5,760 nucleotides of DNA from an uncultured Alphaproteobacteria bacterium (GTDB taxonomy: Bacteria; Pseudomonadota; Alphaproteobacteria; RF32; CAG-239), in contig CALXVW010000089.1 of the NCBI GenBank assembly GCA_944392185.1, positions 1 to 5,760 of the forward strand. Direction: 5' to 3'. Made by a program: the position numbers and the translations under genes. The notes under the pieces are model-generated. The model saw nothing but the letters and a program-made list of their open reading frames with translations, did not search any database and was not told where the DNA came from. This document shows positions 1 to 5,760 of the stretch, in pieces. Every line of letters begins with the position of its first letter. Position 1 is the first letter of the stretch.

Positions 1-2398
1 TTTTTAGAAATACCATATGCCCTTCATTTAAGTATTGATCTATCTGCTTGTATTCCTGTGCAAGTGAAAAATCTTGCATCTTTTCTTTCTCTAGATTTGA
101 TGAAATATTTGTTGCACCCCAAACCAACCCGATTCTTAAAACTATTGTCCCAACATTAAATATTTGCCGAACTTTGTTGTAAATATCTGCATCTTTCTCT
201 TGTTCTTCCAAAGCTTCAAAAGCTTGTTTTCTAAACAACAGCAATAGCCAAAATGCACCGATAAATAAGCTAAATTTCCACCATGTAGCACCTCCTTTTT
301 GAGCAGAAATCAGCGCCAAAAGCCAAATCAAAGTGGCAAACAAAAAGACAAACATCAATAAATTTATCCAGCGAAGCCATTTGCCCGGTCTTGGCATATA
401 AAATGCGGCGGCCGGAAACAATGCAAACAAGATATAGGGAGCTGCCAGCCCCAAGCCCACGCAGCTTAAGGTTAGGACTATTTCCCAAGGCGTTCCCGCC
501 AGTGCTAAACCAAGAACCGTTCCCAAATATGGTGCCGTGCAAGAGGTTGAGAGTAAGACAACAAAGGCCCCACTCAAAAACTGTATCATAAACTCACTTC
601 TTTGACGATTAATAATATTTTCAAAAATCTGTGGTTGCGGAAGCTGTATCAATCCCCACAAATGTGCAATAAACCCGCTAATTGCAAAAACCATTATGGT
701 TAAAAAGCTCATACTTTGAAATTGCATACCCCAACCAATGGTTCTGCCAAATTCTTTTATACTTATCAAGACAATCATAAGAACTGCAAACGAACATCCT
801 ATGCCCAGCAGATTTGCACAAAATGTTTTTCTGATTTGTTGCAAATTAAGCGCCCCAAAGCCAGAAAAAGACATGATCTTTAATGCCAAAACCGGAAAAA
901 CGCAAGGCATTATATTTAGAAGCAATCCCCCAATAAAAGCCAGCCATAACCATCTTAAATTCAGCTTATTTTCTTCCGTATCGATCAAAGAGGCTTTCTC
1001 TGCTTTCATTTTTTGACGAACGGATATGTCTGCTGATATTCCGGCAACAATGCTAAACTCTCTTCCCTCTAATTTCATCTCGGAATCTACCGGAATAAAA
1101 CGCGCAACAATTTTGTGACCGTCTATCCTTACTAACGGCGGCAAAAATTCTTCCGGCCCCTCTCCTTCTATAAAGGCATCAAAGCTCGAGGGCGCATCTT
1201 TTGCATATGCATCCAAACGTAATTTGTTTGGTGTTCCTTCTTCTATTACCAAACGCTGAAGTTCTAAATCTTCACTGTTCTTTTTCGGACTTTGTTCCTC
1301 AATCAAACGCAGGCTTACAGCAGAATTGCTTTTTTCTTCCTTTTCTCCGGGAAGTAGTTTTAATTTTGGTTTTAGTATTATTTGTTTGCACCCCTGTTCA
1401 TTACACATTCCGGCTAATATATCAGCATTTAAAACCAATTCTTTTTCTGCATCTTTTATTTGGGCTTTGAAAGGAATTGTTGTTAATCCGAGATAACCGC
1501 TGAAACTATCCCTTAAATTGCTGAAATATCTTTTGGGCAGCGGCCAATTTAACTCTATTGAAGATAAATTCTCTGATCCTTTAAAATCTACTTTTAATCC
1601 TGAATTGCCTTTATATTCTCGGTTAAGCAAAAACCATCCGGGCATTGTATAAACCTGCAAAGCACCTTCTATGCTTGTTTCTTCTGCCCCTTGCTTTTTT
1701 ACAATTGTCTTGACGGTTGATAAGAGCCGTGCTTGCAATTCTTCCGTTTTTATCCACTCTCCAATTCCTCTTTTATCATCTAAGACCGTACCATCAAATA
1801 ATCCATAAGAAAGGAGCGTTTTCCAATCTCTTGCCAACAAGGCTTTTTTCATTATTTGTCTGCGCTCATACGGCGTTATGCGTCCGGCATCTTTGGCCAA
1901 CTTATCTTCTACAGCCTGGCGATCTCTTTCTGAGCTTGAATAAGCTACAACTTTCTTGAAATCTTTGATGATTAAGGGGTTATCCGATTCCTGATACCTA
2001 ACTTCTTCTCCCAGCTCATAATCATCATCGTCAAATTGTAACGGTATTTCATTCTCCAGTAAAAATTCTTGTATCGTTTCTTTCCAAAATTGATAACTCC
2101 TGTAGCCTTTTATACCTAGCCTTAAAAGACTGGTTTTGGCCTCTGCTTCTTCATCGTTGTAATTCGGATGAAGCGCTAAAACATCATCGGTAAAATCTTC
2201 CTCTATCTTGTTGCCTGGATATTTTTTATCAAACTCTTTTACCTCTTCTATATATTCTTTATAAAGATTGGGATAGTCTATCAGCTCTCTTTTATCTTCT
2301 TTTATATCCAAAATAACTTGTCCCCCTTGGGCAAAAGCTCCTTGCCAAGGAATGAAAAGAAAACAACCAAGTAAAATTATTCTGAACATAAATAACAT
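1..2398 (-). CDS. dsbD: DsbD/ScsB-family membrane thiol:disulfide reductase, 3' end cut by window edge
   Basis: The protein is predicted to carry electrons from cytoplasmic thioredoxin across the inner membrane to periplasmic thiol proteins. The frame is open for all 799 codons present. In order it has: a signal peptide (1-23, cleavage after AFA); an unrecognised charged segment (about 24-211); a ScsB/DsbD-type beta-sandwich region (about 212-460) with the WPLPKRY motif (285-291) and cysteine pair C332/C337 (spacing CxxxxC); about eight membrane segments (481-765) with redox cysteines C499 in MPCVFP and C620 in TSCTAPYLG, then a MPRPGKW loop; and the first residues of a thioredoxin-like domain (FSLAQEY...GHMVFLK), cut before its CxxC. 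Bacterial DsbD is usually about 560-700 residues, so this one is long. The start at 2398 has an AGGGA site six bases upstream and gives a good signal peptide. The gene diverges from yqgE. Family assignment is firm; the choice between DsbD and ScsB subtype and the exact substrate are inference. Confidence 0.93.
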   Translation of the reverse strand, partial: MLFMFRIILLGCFLFIPWQGAFAQGGQVILDIKEDKRELIDYPNLYKEYIEEVKEFDKKYPGNKIEEDFTDDVLALHPNYNDEEAEAKTSLLRLGIKGYRSYQFWKETIQEFLLENEIPLQFDDDDYELGEEVRYQESDNPLIIKDFKKVVAYSSSERDRQAVEDKLAKDAGRITPYERRQIMKKALLARDWKTLLSYGLFDGTVLDDKRGIGEWIKTEELQARLLSTVKTIVKKQGAEETSIEGALQVYTMPGWFLLNREYKGNSGLKVDFKGSENLSSIELNWPLPKRYFSNLRDSFSGYLGLTTIPFKAQIKDAEKELVLNADILAGMCNEQGCKQIILKPKLKLLPGEKEEKSNSAVSLRLIEEQSPKKNSEDLELQRLVIEEGTPNKLRLDAYAKDAPSSFDAFIEGEGPEEFLPPLVRIDGHKIVARFIPVDSEMKLEGREFSIVAGISADISVRQKMKAEKASLIDTEENKLNLRWLWLAFIGGLLLNIMPCVFPVLALKIMSFSGFGALNLQQIRKTFCANLLGIGCSFAVLMIVLISIKEFGRTIGWGMQFQSMSFLTIMVFAISGFIAHLWGLIQLPQPQIFENIINRQRSEFMIQFLSGAFVVLLSTSCTAPYLGTVLGLALAGTPWEIVLTLSCVGLGLAAPYILFALFPAAAFYMPRPGKWLRWINLLMFVFLFATLIWLLALISAQKGGATWWKFSLFIGAFWLLLLFRKQAFEALEEQEKDADIYNKVRQIFNVGTIVLRIGLVWGATNISSNLEKEKMQDFSLAQEYKQIDQYLNEGHMVFLK
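1766..2329 (-). other. Unrecognised charged N-terminal segment inside the DsbD-like protein
   Basis: This covers residues about 24-211 of the dsbD-like product, between the signal peptide and the first recognisable beta-sandwich domain, whose typical opening is GEWIKTEELQARLLS from residue 213. It is rich in D, E, K and R, looks mainly helical, has an acidic run (FDDDDYELGEE, 122-132), contains no cysteine and no membrane segment, and by topology should be periplasmic. Its reading frame joins the flanking domains without interruption. I recognise no family. Family knowledge says the beta-sandwich normally follows the signal peptide almost directly, so this is an added domain or a lineage-specific insertion. 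Confidence 0.6.
2330..2398 (-). other. Signal peptide of the DsbD-like protein
   Basis: The first 23 residues read MLFMFR, then a hydrophobic core (IILLGCFLFIPW), then a small-residue cleavage motif AFA before Q24. This is a Sec-type export signal and places the large N-terminal half in the periplasm. The C at position 12 lies inside the hydrophobic core and is not followed by a lipobox-like context, so a lipoprotein is unlikely. Confidence 0.8.
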
Positions 2399-2404
2399 TT
2401 ATTT

Positions 2405-2409
2405 TCCCT
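2405..2409 (-). promoter_or_regulatory. Ribosome binding site of the dsbD-like gene
   Basis: AGGGA on the minus strand lies six bases before the ATG at 2398-2396. It favours this start over the in-frame ATG three codons later at 2389. Confidence 0.65.
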
Positions 2410-2425
2410 GAACATTTAAATTTTG

Positions 2426-2454
2426 TTTCTAAATTACGATATATTATGTTACAA
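2426..2454 (-). promoter_or_regulatory. Candidate promoter for the dsbD-like gene
   Basis: On the minus strand, TTGTAA (2454-2449) and TAGAAA (2431-2426) are separated by 17 bases. Each matches four of six sigma-70 consensus positions. Transcription would begin near 2419, leaving a leader of about 20 bases that carries the AGGGA site. The whole spacer is A+T-rich, so chance matches are likely and other hexamers (for example CATAAT) are possible. Confidence 0.3.
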
Positions 2455-2459
2455 TATAT
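2439..2459. repeat. A+T-only 7-bp inverted repeat in the divergent promoter region
   Basis: ATATATT (2439-2445) and AATATAT (2453-2459) are perfect inverted copies around a seven-base spacer, centred on 2449. The dyad covers the candidate yqgE -10 element and the candidate -35 of the divergent gene, which is where an operator would be expected. Because the arms are only A and T in an A+T-rich spacer, a chance origin is quite possible. Confidence 0.3.
2447..2455 (+). promoter_or_regulatory. Candidate extended -10 promoter for yqgE
   Basis: TGTTACAAT fits the extended -10 pattern TGnTATAAT with one mismatch in the hexamer. No good -35 box sits 17 bases upstream, which extended -10 promoters can tolerate. 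Transcription would begin near 2462, about 35 bases before the yqgE ATG. The element shares bases with the candidate -35 box of the divergent gene, so the two promoters could compete. Confidence 0.4.
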
Positions 2460-2487
2460 TGGTGTAGTAAACGAGAAAAAAGCTATT

Positions 2488-2492
2488 AGGGA
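2488..2492 (+). promoter_or_regulatory. Ribosome binding site of yqgE
   Basis: AGGGA lies four bases before the ATG at 2497. The upstream in-frame ATG at 2446 has only A+T-rich sequence before it, so this site decides the start. Confidence 0.65.
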
Positions 2493-2496
2493 TAAA

Positions 2497-3066
2497 ATGG
2501 AAAAGAATTTGACAGATTATCTGGCCGGAAAATGCCTTATCTCAACCCCGGCACTTGAAGATGAGAATTTTACCAGATCCGTCATCTATCTTTGTTCTCA
2601 TAACAAAGATGGAGCGGTTGGCTTTGTTGTTAATAAACGCATTAAAGATTTTTCATTTAATGATCTGGCCGTGCCTTTACATATAAACATTCCCTACCAT
2701 TCAACCCCTATAAGCCTGTATCTCGGCGGGCCTTTAGACAAGGTTAGAGGATTTGTCTTGCATTCTATGGATTATCTTAGAGGCGAGACAATCGCTCCCG
2801 GCGGCGGGATTGCCATATCTTCCTCCGTTGATATCTTAACCGATATCGCCTTCGGCGTTGGGCCTAAAGAAAATTTGATTGCTCTTGGATACGCCAACTG
2901 GGCGCCGCAACAACTGGAAAAAGAAATTATCAATAACTTCTGGCTGGTGGCTCCGGCATCCCCTGAGCTTATCTTCCGCACCAAAGATGAAGATAAATGG
3001 GAAAAAGCTCTTGAAACCTTGGGCATTGACCCGTTGCACCTTTCATCTGCTTGCGGACGCGCATAA
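2497..3066 (+). CDS. yqgE: YqgE/AlgH family protein (DUF179)
   Basis: This is a complete 189-residue protein, the usual length for the family. Conserved blocks appear in the expected order: GKCLISTPALEDENFTRSVIYLC (11-33), HNKDGAVGFVVNKR (35-48), YLGGPLDKVRGFVLHS (75-90), an ISSSVDILTDIAFGVGP stretch (107-123), LGYANWAPQQLEKEI (130-144), NFWLVAP (147-153), and a C-terminal KWEKALETLGIDPLHLSSACGRA tail. There is no signal peptide or membrane segment, so it is probably cytoplasmic. The biochemical role is not established; the AlgH name comes from an alginate-regulation phenotype in Pseudomonas and should not be read as a function here. The ATG at 2497 is preferred over the one at 2446 because it has an AGGGA site and matches where family members begin. 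The gene diverges from the dsbD-like gene and converges on cysS. Family assignment is firm; function is unknown. Confidence 0.95.
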   Translation: MEKNLTDYLAGKCLISTPALEDENFTRSVIYLCSHNKDGAVGFVVNKRIKDFSFNDLAVPLHINIPYHSTPISLYLGGPLDKVRGFVLHSMDYLRGETIAPGGGIAISSSVDILTDIAFGVGPKENLIALGYANWAPQQLEKEIINNFWLVAPASPELIFRTKDEDKWEKALETLGIDPLHLSSACGRA

Positions 3067-3228
3067 CGCAGGTGTACGAATTTTTCGTTCAGTGCTTTGG
3101 AATTAATCCCTCTTTTCAACCTCTACTTTAGATTTATAATCGAAAGTATAATTAGTTCTTTTAATGATACAACAAACAAACTTTATTCAGGAATTAACGA
3201 CGAAGTTTAAAAACATAAAAATCGACAC
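3067..3228. other. Convergent intergenic spacer, A+T-rich, no confident gene
   Basis: This is the space between the yqgE stop and the cysS terminator. I see no convincing protein gene. It holds two perfect TATAAT hexamers in plus orientation (3135-3140 and 3147-3152, 12 bases apart) without good -35 boxes. yqgE has no strong terminator of its own just after the stop, so its transcript may run on to the hairpin at 3233-3260. Confidence 0.5.
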
Positions 3229-3260
3229 AAAAAAACAGCCTCTTGTAAAAGAGGCTGTTT
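3229..3260 (-). terminator. Intrinsic terminator of the gltX-cysS operon, possibly bidirectional
   Basis: AAACAGCCTCTT (3233-3244) and AAGAGGCTGTTT (3249-3260) form a perfect 12-bp stem with a four-base loop (GTAA). On the minus strand the stem runs directly into a run of seven T (3235-3229), starting seven bases after the cysS stop: a textbook rho-independent terminator. In plus orientation the stem is followed by TTTCTTATTTT-like sequence (to about 3267), so it may also stop yqgE transcripts, though the T tract is interrupted. Confidence 0.9.
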
Positions 3261-3266
3261 CTTATT

Positions 3267-4640
3267 TTAAGCTTTTTTCCAAGTGGTTCCTTGCGGCGTA
3301 TCTTCCAGTGTTATCCCTTGAGCTTTAAGCTCCTCTCTGATTTTATCTGCCAAGGCATAGTCTCTAGCCTTTTTGGCCGCCGCACGCTCGGCTATTTTGG
3401 CCTCAATCATGGCCGCTTCATCATCATTGCCGCCCTTAAACCAAATTTCAGGATCTTGCCACAAAATTCCCAACAAATCTGCCGAGGCCAGCAATTTTGC
3501 TTTTGCCTTTTTTTGCTCTTCTGCCGTGGAAGCCTTATTTAAGTTATTAACCAGCTCATGCAGATAGCTCAGAGCTAACGGCGTATTCATATCATCCGCC
3601 AAAGCGGCGATAACTCGCTCATCAGGTTCGGCTTTGACCGTTTCCGCATCTTTTACCCGCAGTAATGCGTTATAAAACTTATCCAAAGTTGCTTTGGCCT
3701 GATTTAACCCCTCAAACGTGAAGTTAAACGGTTGGTGATAATGCGTGCTCAAAAACAACAGGCGCAGAGCCTCTGCCGGAGCTTTCTCCAAAACCTCGTC
3801 TATCAGGTAGAAATTGCCTAAAGATTTGCTCATCTTGACACCGTCTACCATCAGCATGCCGCTATGGACCCAATACTTGGCAAACTTTTCTCCAGGATGT
3901 GCGCAAAGAGATTGTGCACACTCGTTCTCATGGTGCGGAAATATTAAATCTGAACCACCGCCGTGAATATCAAATGTATTACCCAGCAACTTTGAGCTCA
4001 TGGCCGAGCATTCCAAATGCCACCCCGGACGCCCATAGCCCCAAGGGCTGTCCCAGCCTGGTTGATCCGGTGATGAGGGTTTCCACAAAATAAAGTCAGC
4101 CGGATTTTTCTTATAATCCGCCACTTCTATTCTGGCACCGGCCAACATCTCTTTCATGGAGCGACCGGATAAATAGCCATATCCCGGCATCGAATCGACA
4201 TCAAACAAAACATGGCCTTCTGCCTCGTAAGCATGGCTGTTTTGTAACAAGAGCTTCACCAGCTCTATCATTTCATTAATATATTCGGTTGCACGCGGAC
4301 GATAATTGGGAGCCAAGACATTTAGCTTGGCCATGTCATCAATATACCACCGGTAAGTTTCCTCCGTAATCTCTCGAATGGATTTTCCGGTTTCTTTATG
4401 CTTATTTAATATCTTATCATCAACATCTGTAATATTGGAAACATAGGTCACGTGTTCGGGCCCGTAAACATATCTCAACAGGCGATACAAAACATCAAAC
4501 GCTACCGGTGTTTTAGCGTTGCCCAAATGCGCGCGATCATAAACCGTCGGACCACAGACATACATTCTGACATTGGAAGTATCTATGGGGGTGAATTCTT
4601 CCTTTCTGCGGTGCAGTGTATTATAAAGTGATATTTGCAT
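3267..4640 (-). CDS. cysS: Cysteinyl-tRNA synthetase (class I)
   Basis: The enzyme charges tRNA-Cys with cysteine using ATP in the cytoplasm. The product is complete at 457 residues, normal for bacterial CysRS. The class I HIGH-type signature is HLGN (38-41) after MYVCGPTVYDRA. The zinc and cysteine-binding ligands expected from E. coli CysRS are present with matching spacing: C29, C211 (WHLEC), H236 and E240 (FPHHENE). The KMSKS loop is 269-273, followed by the helical DALR domain (about 290-395) and a lysine/arginine-rich tRNA-binding C-terminal region with AARDYALADKIREEL-like motif (KKARDYALADKIREEL, 423-438). The ATG at 4640 is preferred to an in-frame TTG at 4664, because family members begin MxxLYNTLxRRKEEF and an AAGGAA site precedes it. 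It lies 13 bases after gltX and ends at the terminator, so it is the last gene of that operon. No key residue is missing. Confidence 0.98.
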   Translation of the reverse strand: MQISLYNTLHRRKEEFTPIDTSNVRMYVCGPTVYDRAHLGNAKTPVAFDVLYRLLRYVYGPEHVTYVSNITDVDDKILNKHKETGKSIREITEETYRWYIDDMAKLNVLAPNYRPRATEYINEMIELVKLLLQNSHAYEAEGHVLFDVDSMPGYGYLSGRSMKEMLAGARIEVADYKKNPADFILWKPSSPDQPGWDSPWGYGRPGWHLECSAMSSKLLGNTFDIHGGGSDLIFPHHENECAQSLCAHPGEKFAKYWVHSGMLMVDGVKMSKSLGNFYLIDEVLEKAPAEALRLLFLSTHYHQPFNFTFEGLNQAKATLDKFYNALLRVKDAETVKAEPDERVIAALADDMNTPLALSYLHELVNNLNKASTAEEQKKAKAKLLASADLLGILWQDPEIWFKGGNDDEAAMIEAKIAERAAAKKARDYALADKIREELKAQGITLEDTPQGTTWKKA

Positions 4641-4648
4641 CTCTTTGC

Positions 4649-4654
4649 TTCCTT
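4649..4654 (-). promoter_or_regulatory. Ribosome binding site of cysS, overlapping the gltX stop
   Basis: AAGGAA on the minus strand begins on the last base of the gltX TAA and lies about eight bases before the cysS ATG. This placement supports translational coupling of the two genes and the choice of ATG at 4640. Confidence 0.65.
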
Positions 4655-5760
4655 TATGCCTCAATGCCCATCAAACGGCTATAGGCCTTTTCTCTGCCGA
4701 TTAAAGGCAAAAGCATTTTTAACTCCGGCCCTTCTGCCTCTGCCGTTAAAGCCATACGAATGGGATGAAACAGCGCCCGGCCTGACTTGCCACTTACTTT
4801 TTTAAGCTCTGATATCCATGCAGAATAGGTCTCTCCGTTCCACGGCTCCGGCGGCAGAACCTCGGCAGCCTGCTCGGTTAGTCCAACATCTTCAAGTACA
4901 GGTTTAAGTTTTTGACAGCAGATCTTTTCCCAAACATTAATGTCTGCCACCACATTCAAATTACCTCTGACAGAGTTCCAAAATTCCTCATTTACACCAA
5001 TTCTCGCCGCCACTTTTTCATAAGGAAGGGAACGAACATAGTGGGTGTTGAAATTGCGCAATTCCTCGACATCAAATTTAGGTTGTGAGCGGCCAAGCTT
5101 GCTCAAATCCAAGCTTGCGGCCAAAGTATCCAAATCATAAAACGGCTCAATGGCCTCAGATGTTCCGAGTTTGGCCAAGAAAGAACTGATGGCCATGGCT
5201 TCTATTCCCTCTTCTCTTAACTCTCTGACACCAAGAGACCCCAAACGCTTGGAAAGTTTACCCTCGATGCCGGTCAAAAGCGGCAAATGTCCAAACTCAG
5301 GAACCTTTGCTCCCAAAGCCTCAAACATCTGAATCTGTAAAGCCGTGTTGGTAACGTGGTCTTCTCCTCTGATGATGTGGGTAATGCCAAAATCGGCATC
5401 ATCAATAACAGAGGGCAAATGATACAGAAAAGAGCCGTCTTCCCTGATGATAACCGGATCTGCCAAATTGGCGGCATCATACCGACAATGGCCGCGAACC
5501 AAATCATGCCACTCAATCACTCCCGGAACCAGTTTAAAACGATAGTGCGGGCGTCTGCCTTCTGCCTCATAAGCAGCAATTTGCTCTTTGGTCAGATTTA
5601 ATGCACCACGGTCATAAATCGGCGGCAAGCCTCTGTTCATCAACCGTTTGCGCATAACTTCCAATTCTTCCGCCGTTTCATAGCAGGCATAAATTCTCCC
5701 CTCTGCCTGCAACTTGGCCACAACTTCCCGATACCTGTCTAAACGGGCTGATTGACGCGC
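4654..5760 (-). CDS. gltX: Glutamyl-tRNA synthetase, alphaproteobacterial second type, N-terminus outside window
   Basis: The enzyme attaches glutamate to tRNA-Glu and, in bacteria lacking GlnRS, often also to tRNA-Gln for GatCAB conversion. The 368 residues present start in frame at the window edge (ARQSARLDRYREVV...). Aligned to E. coli GluRS, roughly the first 72 residues, including the HIGH motif, are missing because of the window end. Visible are YACYETAEELE (24-34), RGEDHVTNT (131-139), the KMSKS-equivalent KLSKR (168-172, bases 5245-5259), and a C-terminal anticodon-binding region ending LLPLIGREKAYSRLMG. Of the four E. coli zinc ligands, two equivalents remain (C26, Y49) and two are replaced (E28, A53), so zinc is probably not bound. 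The LGSLGVRELREEGIEAMAI stretch after KLSKR and the ending resemble the second GluRS paralogue of alphaproteobacteria as I recall it. It is cotranscribed with cysS. Its identity as GluRS is firm; the paralogue type and tRNA preference are inferred. Confidence 0.95.
   Translation of the reverse strand, partial: ARQSARLDRYREVVAKLQAEGRIYACYETAEELEVMRKRLMNRGLPPIYDRGALNLTKEQIAAYEAEGRRPHYRFKLVPGVIEWHDLVRGHCRYDAANLADPVIIREDGSFLYHLPSVIDDADFGITHIIRGEDHVTNTALQIQMFEALGAKVPEFGHLPLLTGIEGKLSKRLGSLGVRELREEGIEAMAISSFLAKLGTSEAIEPFYDLDTLAASLDLSKLGRSQPKFDVEELRNFNTHYVRSLPYEKVAARIGVNEEFWNSVRGNLNVVADINVWEKICCQKLKPVLEDVGLTEQAAEVLPPEPWNGETYSAWISELKKVSGKSGRALFHPIRMALTAEAEGPELKMLLPLIGREKAYSRLMGIEA

Noticed and set aside
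270..1959. Several short open frames of 66-92 codons on both strands (for example 270-542 minus, 391-591, 738-1016, 1201-1470 and 1717-1959 plus)
   Set aside because: All lie in other frames of the long dsbD-like gene, lack recognisable motifs, and are explained as shadows of it.
1..2398. Suspicion that the left 2.4 kb is non-coding or a broken gene, since only short reading frames with both a start and a stop are found there
   Set aside because: Translating the minus strand from 2398 gives 799 uninterrupted codons with DsbD/ScsB motifs in correct order. No complete frame is seen only because the stop lies beyond the left edge.
2446..2496. Upstream in-frame ATG extending YqgE by 17 residues
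   Set aside because: There is no ribosome binding site before it, the added residues do not match family N-termini, and the ATG lies within the candidate -10 promoter element.
3076..3088. ACGAA / TTCGT hairpin just after yqgE as its terminator
   Set aside because: The stem is only five base pairs with a three-base loop and no T tract after it.
2772..3119. 115-codon minus-strand open frame opposite yqgE
   Set aside because: It is antisense to a strongly conserved YqgE coding sequence and shows no recognisable motif of its own.
3164..3328. 54-codon plus-strand open frame in the convergent spacer beginning MIQQTNFIQE
   Set aside because: It has no ribosome binding site, reads straight through the terminator hairpin, and its last ~60 bases are antisense to the conserved end of cysS.
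4641..4664. TTG start at 4664 overlapping gltX and adding eight residues to CysS
   Set aside because: The ATG at 4640 has a well-placed AAGGAA and matches family N-termini. The extra residues (MRHKGSKE) do not resemble the family.
5719..5721. GTG at 5721 as the gltX start
   Set aside because: The frame continues upstream to the window edge with conserved GluRS sequence (RQSARLDRYREVV), so this is an internal valine codon.

Overview
The window looks like chromosomal DNA from an A+T-leaning Gram-negative bacterium, most likely an uncultivated, possibly host-associated alphaproteobacterium. This is an inference. It rests on the alphaproteobacterial style of the glutamyl-tRNA synthetase (the second, zinc-poor type), the YqgE/AlgH sequence, and a ScsB-like DsbD protein. 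No mobile element, CRISPR array, rRNA or tRNA is visible.

Layout: bases 2398 down to 1 (minus strand) carry a membrane thiol:disulfide reductase of the DsbD/ScsB family. It is open for 799 codons and runs off the left edge just as its C-terminal thioredoxin-like domain begins. Bases 2399-2496 are a 98-bp divergent promoter region. Bases 2497-3066 (plus strand) encode a complete YqgE/AlgH (DUF179) protein. Bases 3067-3266 are a 200-bp convergent spacer that ends in a strong hairpin terminator. Bases 4640-3267 (minus) encode a complete cysteinyl-tRNA synthetase. Bases 5760-4654 (minus) encode the C-terminal ~368 residues of glutamyl-tRNA synthetase, whose N-terminus lies beyond the right edge.

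The genes form three units. gltX and cysS read leftward with a 13-base gap and appear to be one aminoacyl-tRNA synthetase operon ending at the hairpin at 3229-3260. The dsbD-like gene and yqgE diverge from a shared A+T-rich control region in which their candidate promoter elements overlap. This suggests that envelope thiol reduction and the poorly understood YqgE protein may be co-regulated.

Most of the window is ordinary housekeeping sequence. The most unusual item is a ~188-residue, highly charged, probably periplasmic segment (bases 1766-2329) between the signal peptide and the first recognisable domain of the DsbD/ScsB protein. I do not recognise it. A weaker point is a possible short transcript in the convergent spacer, from two perfect TATAAT boxes to the terminator.
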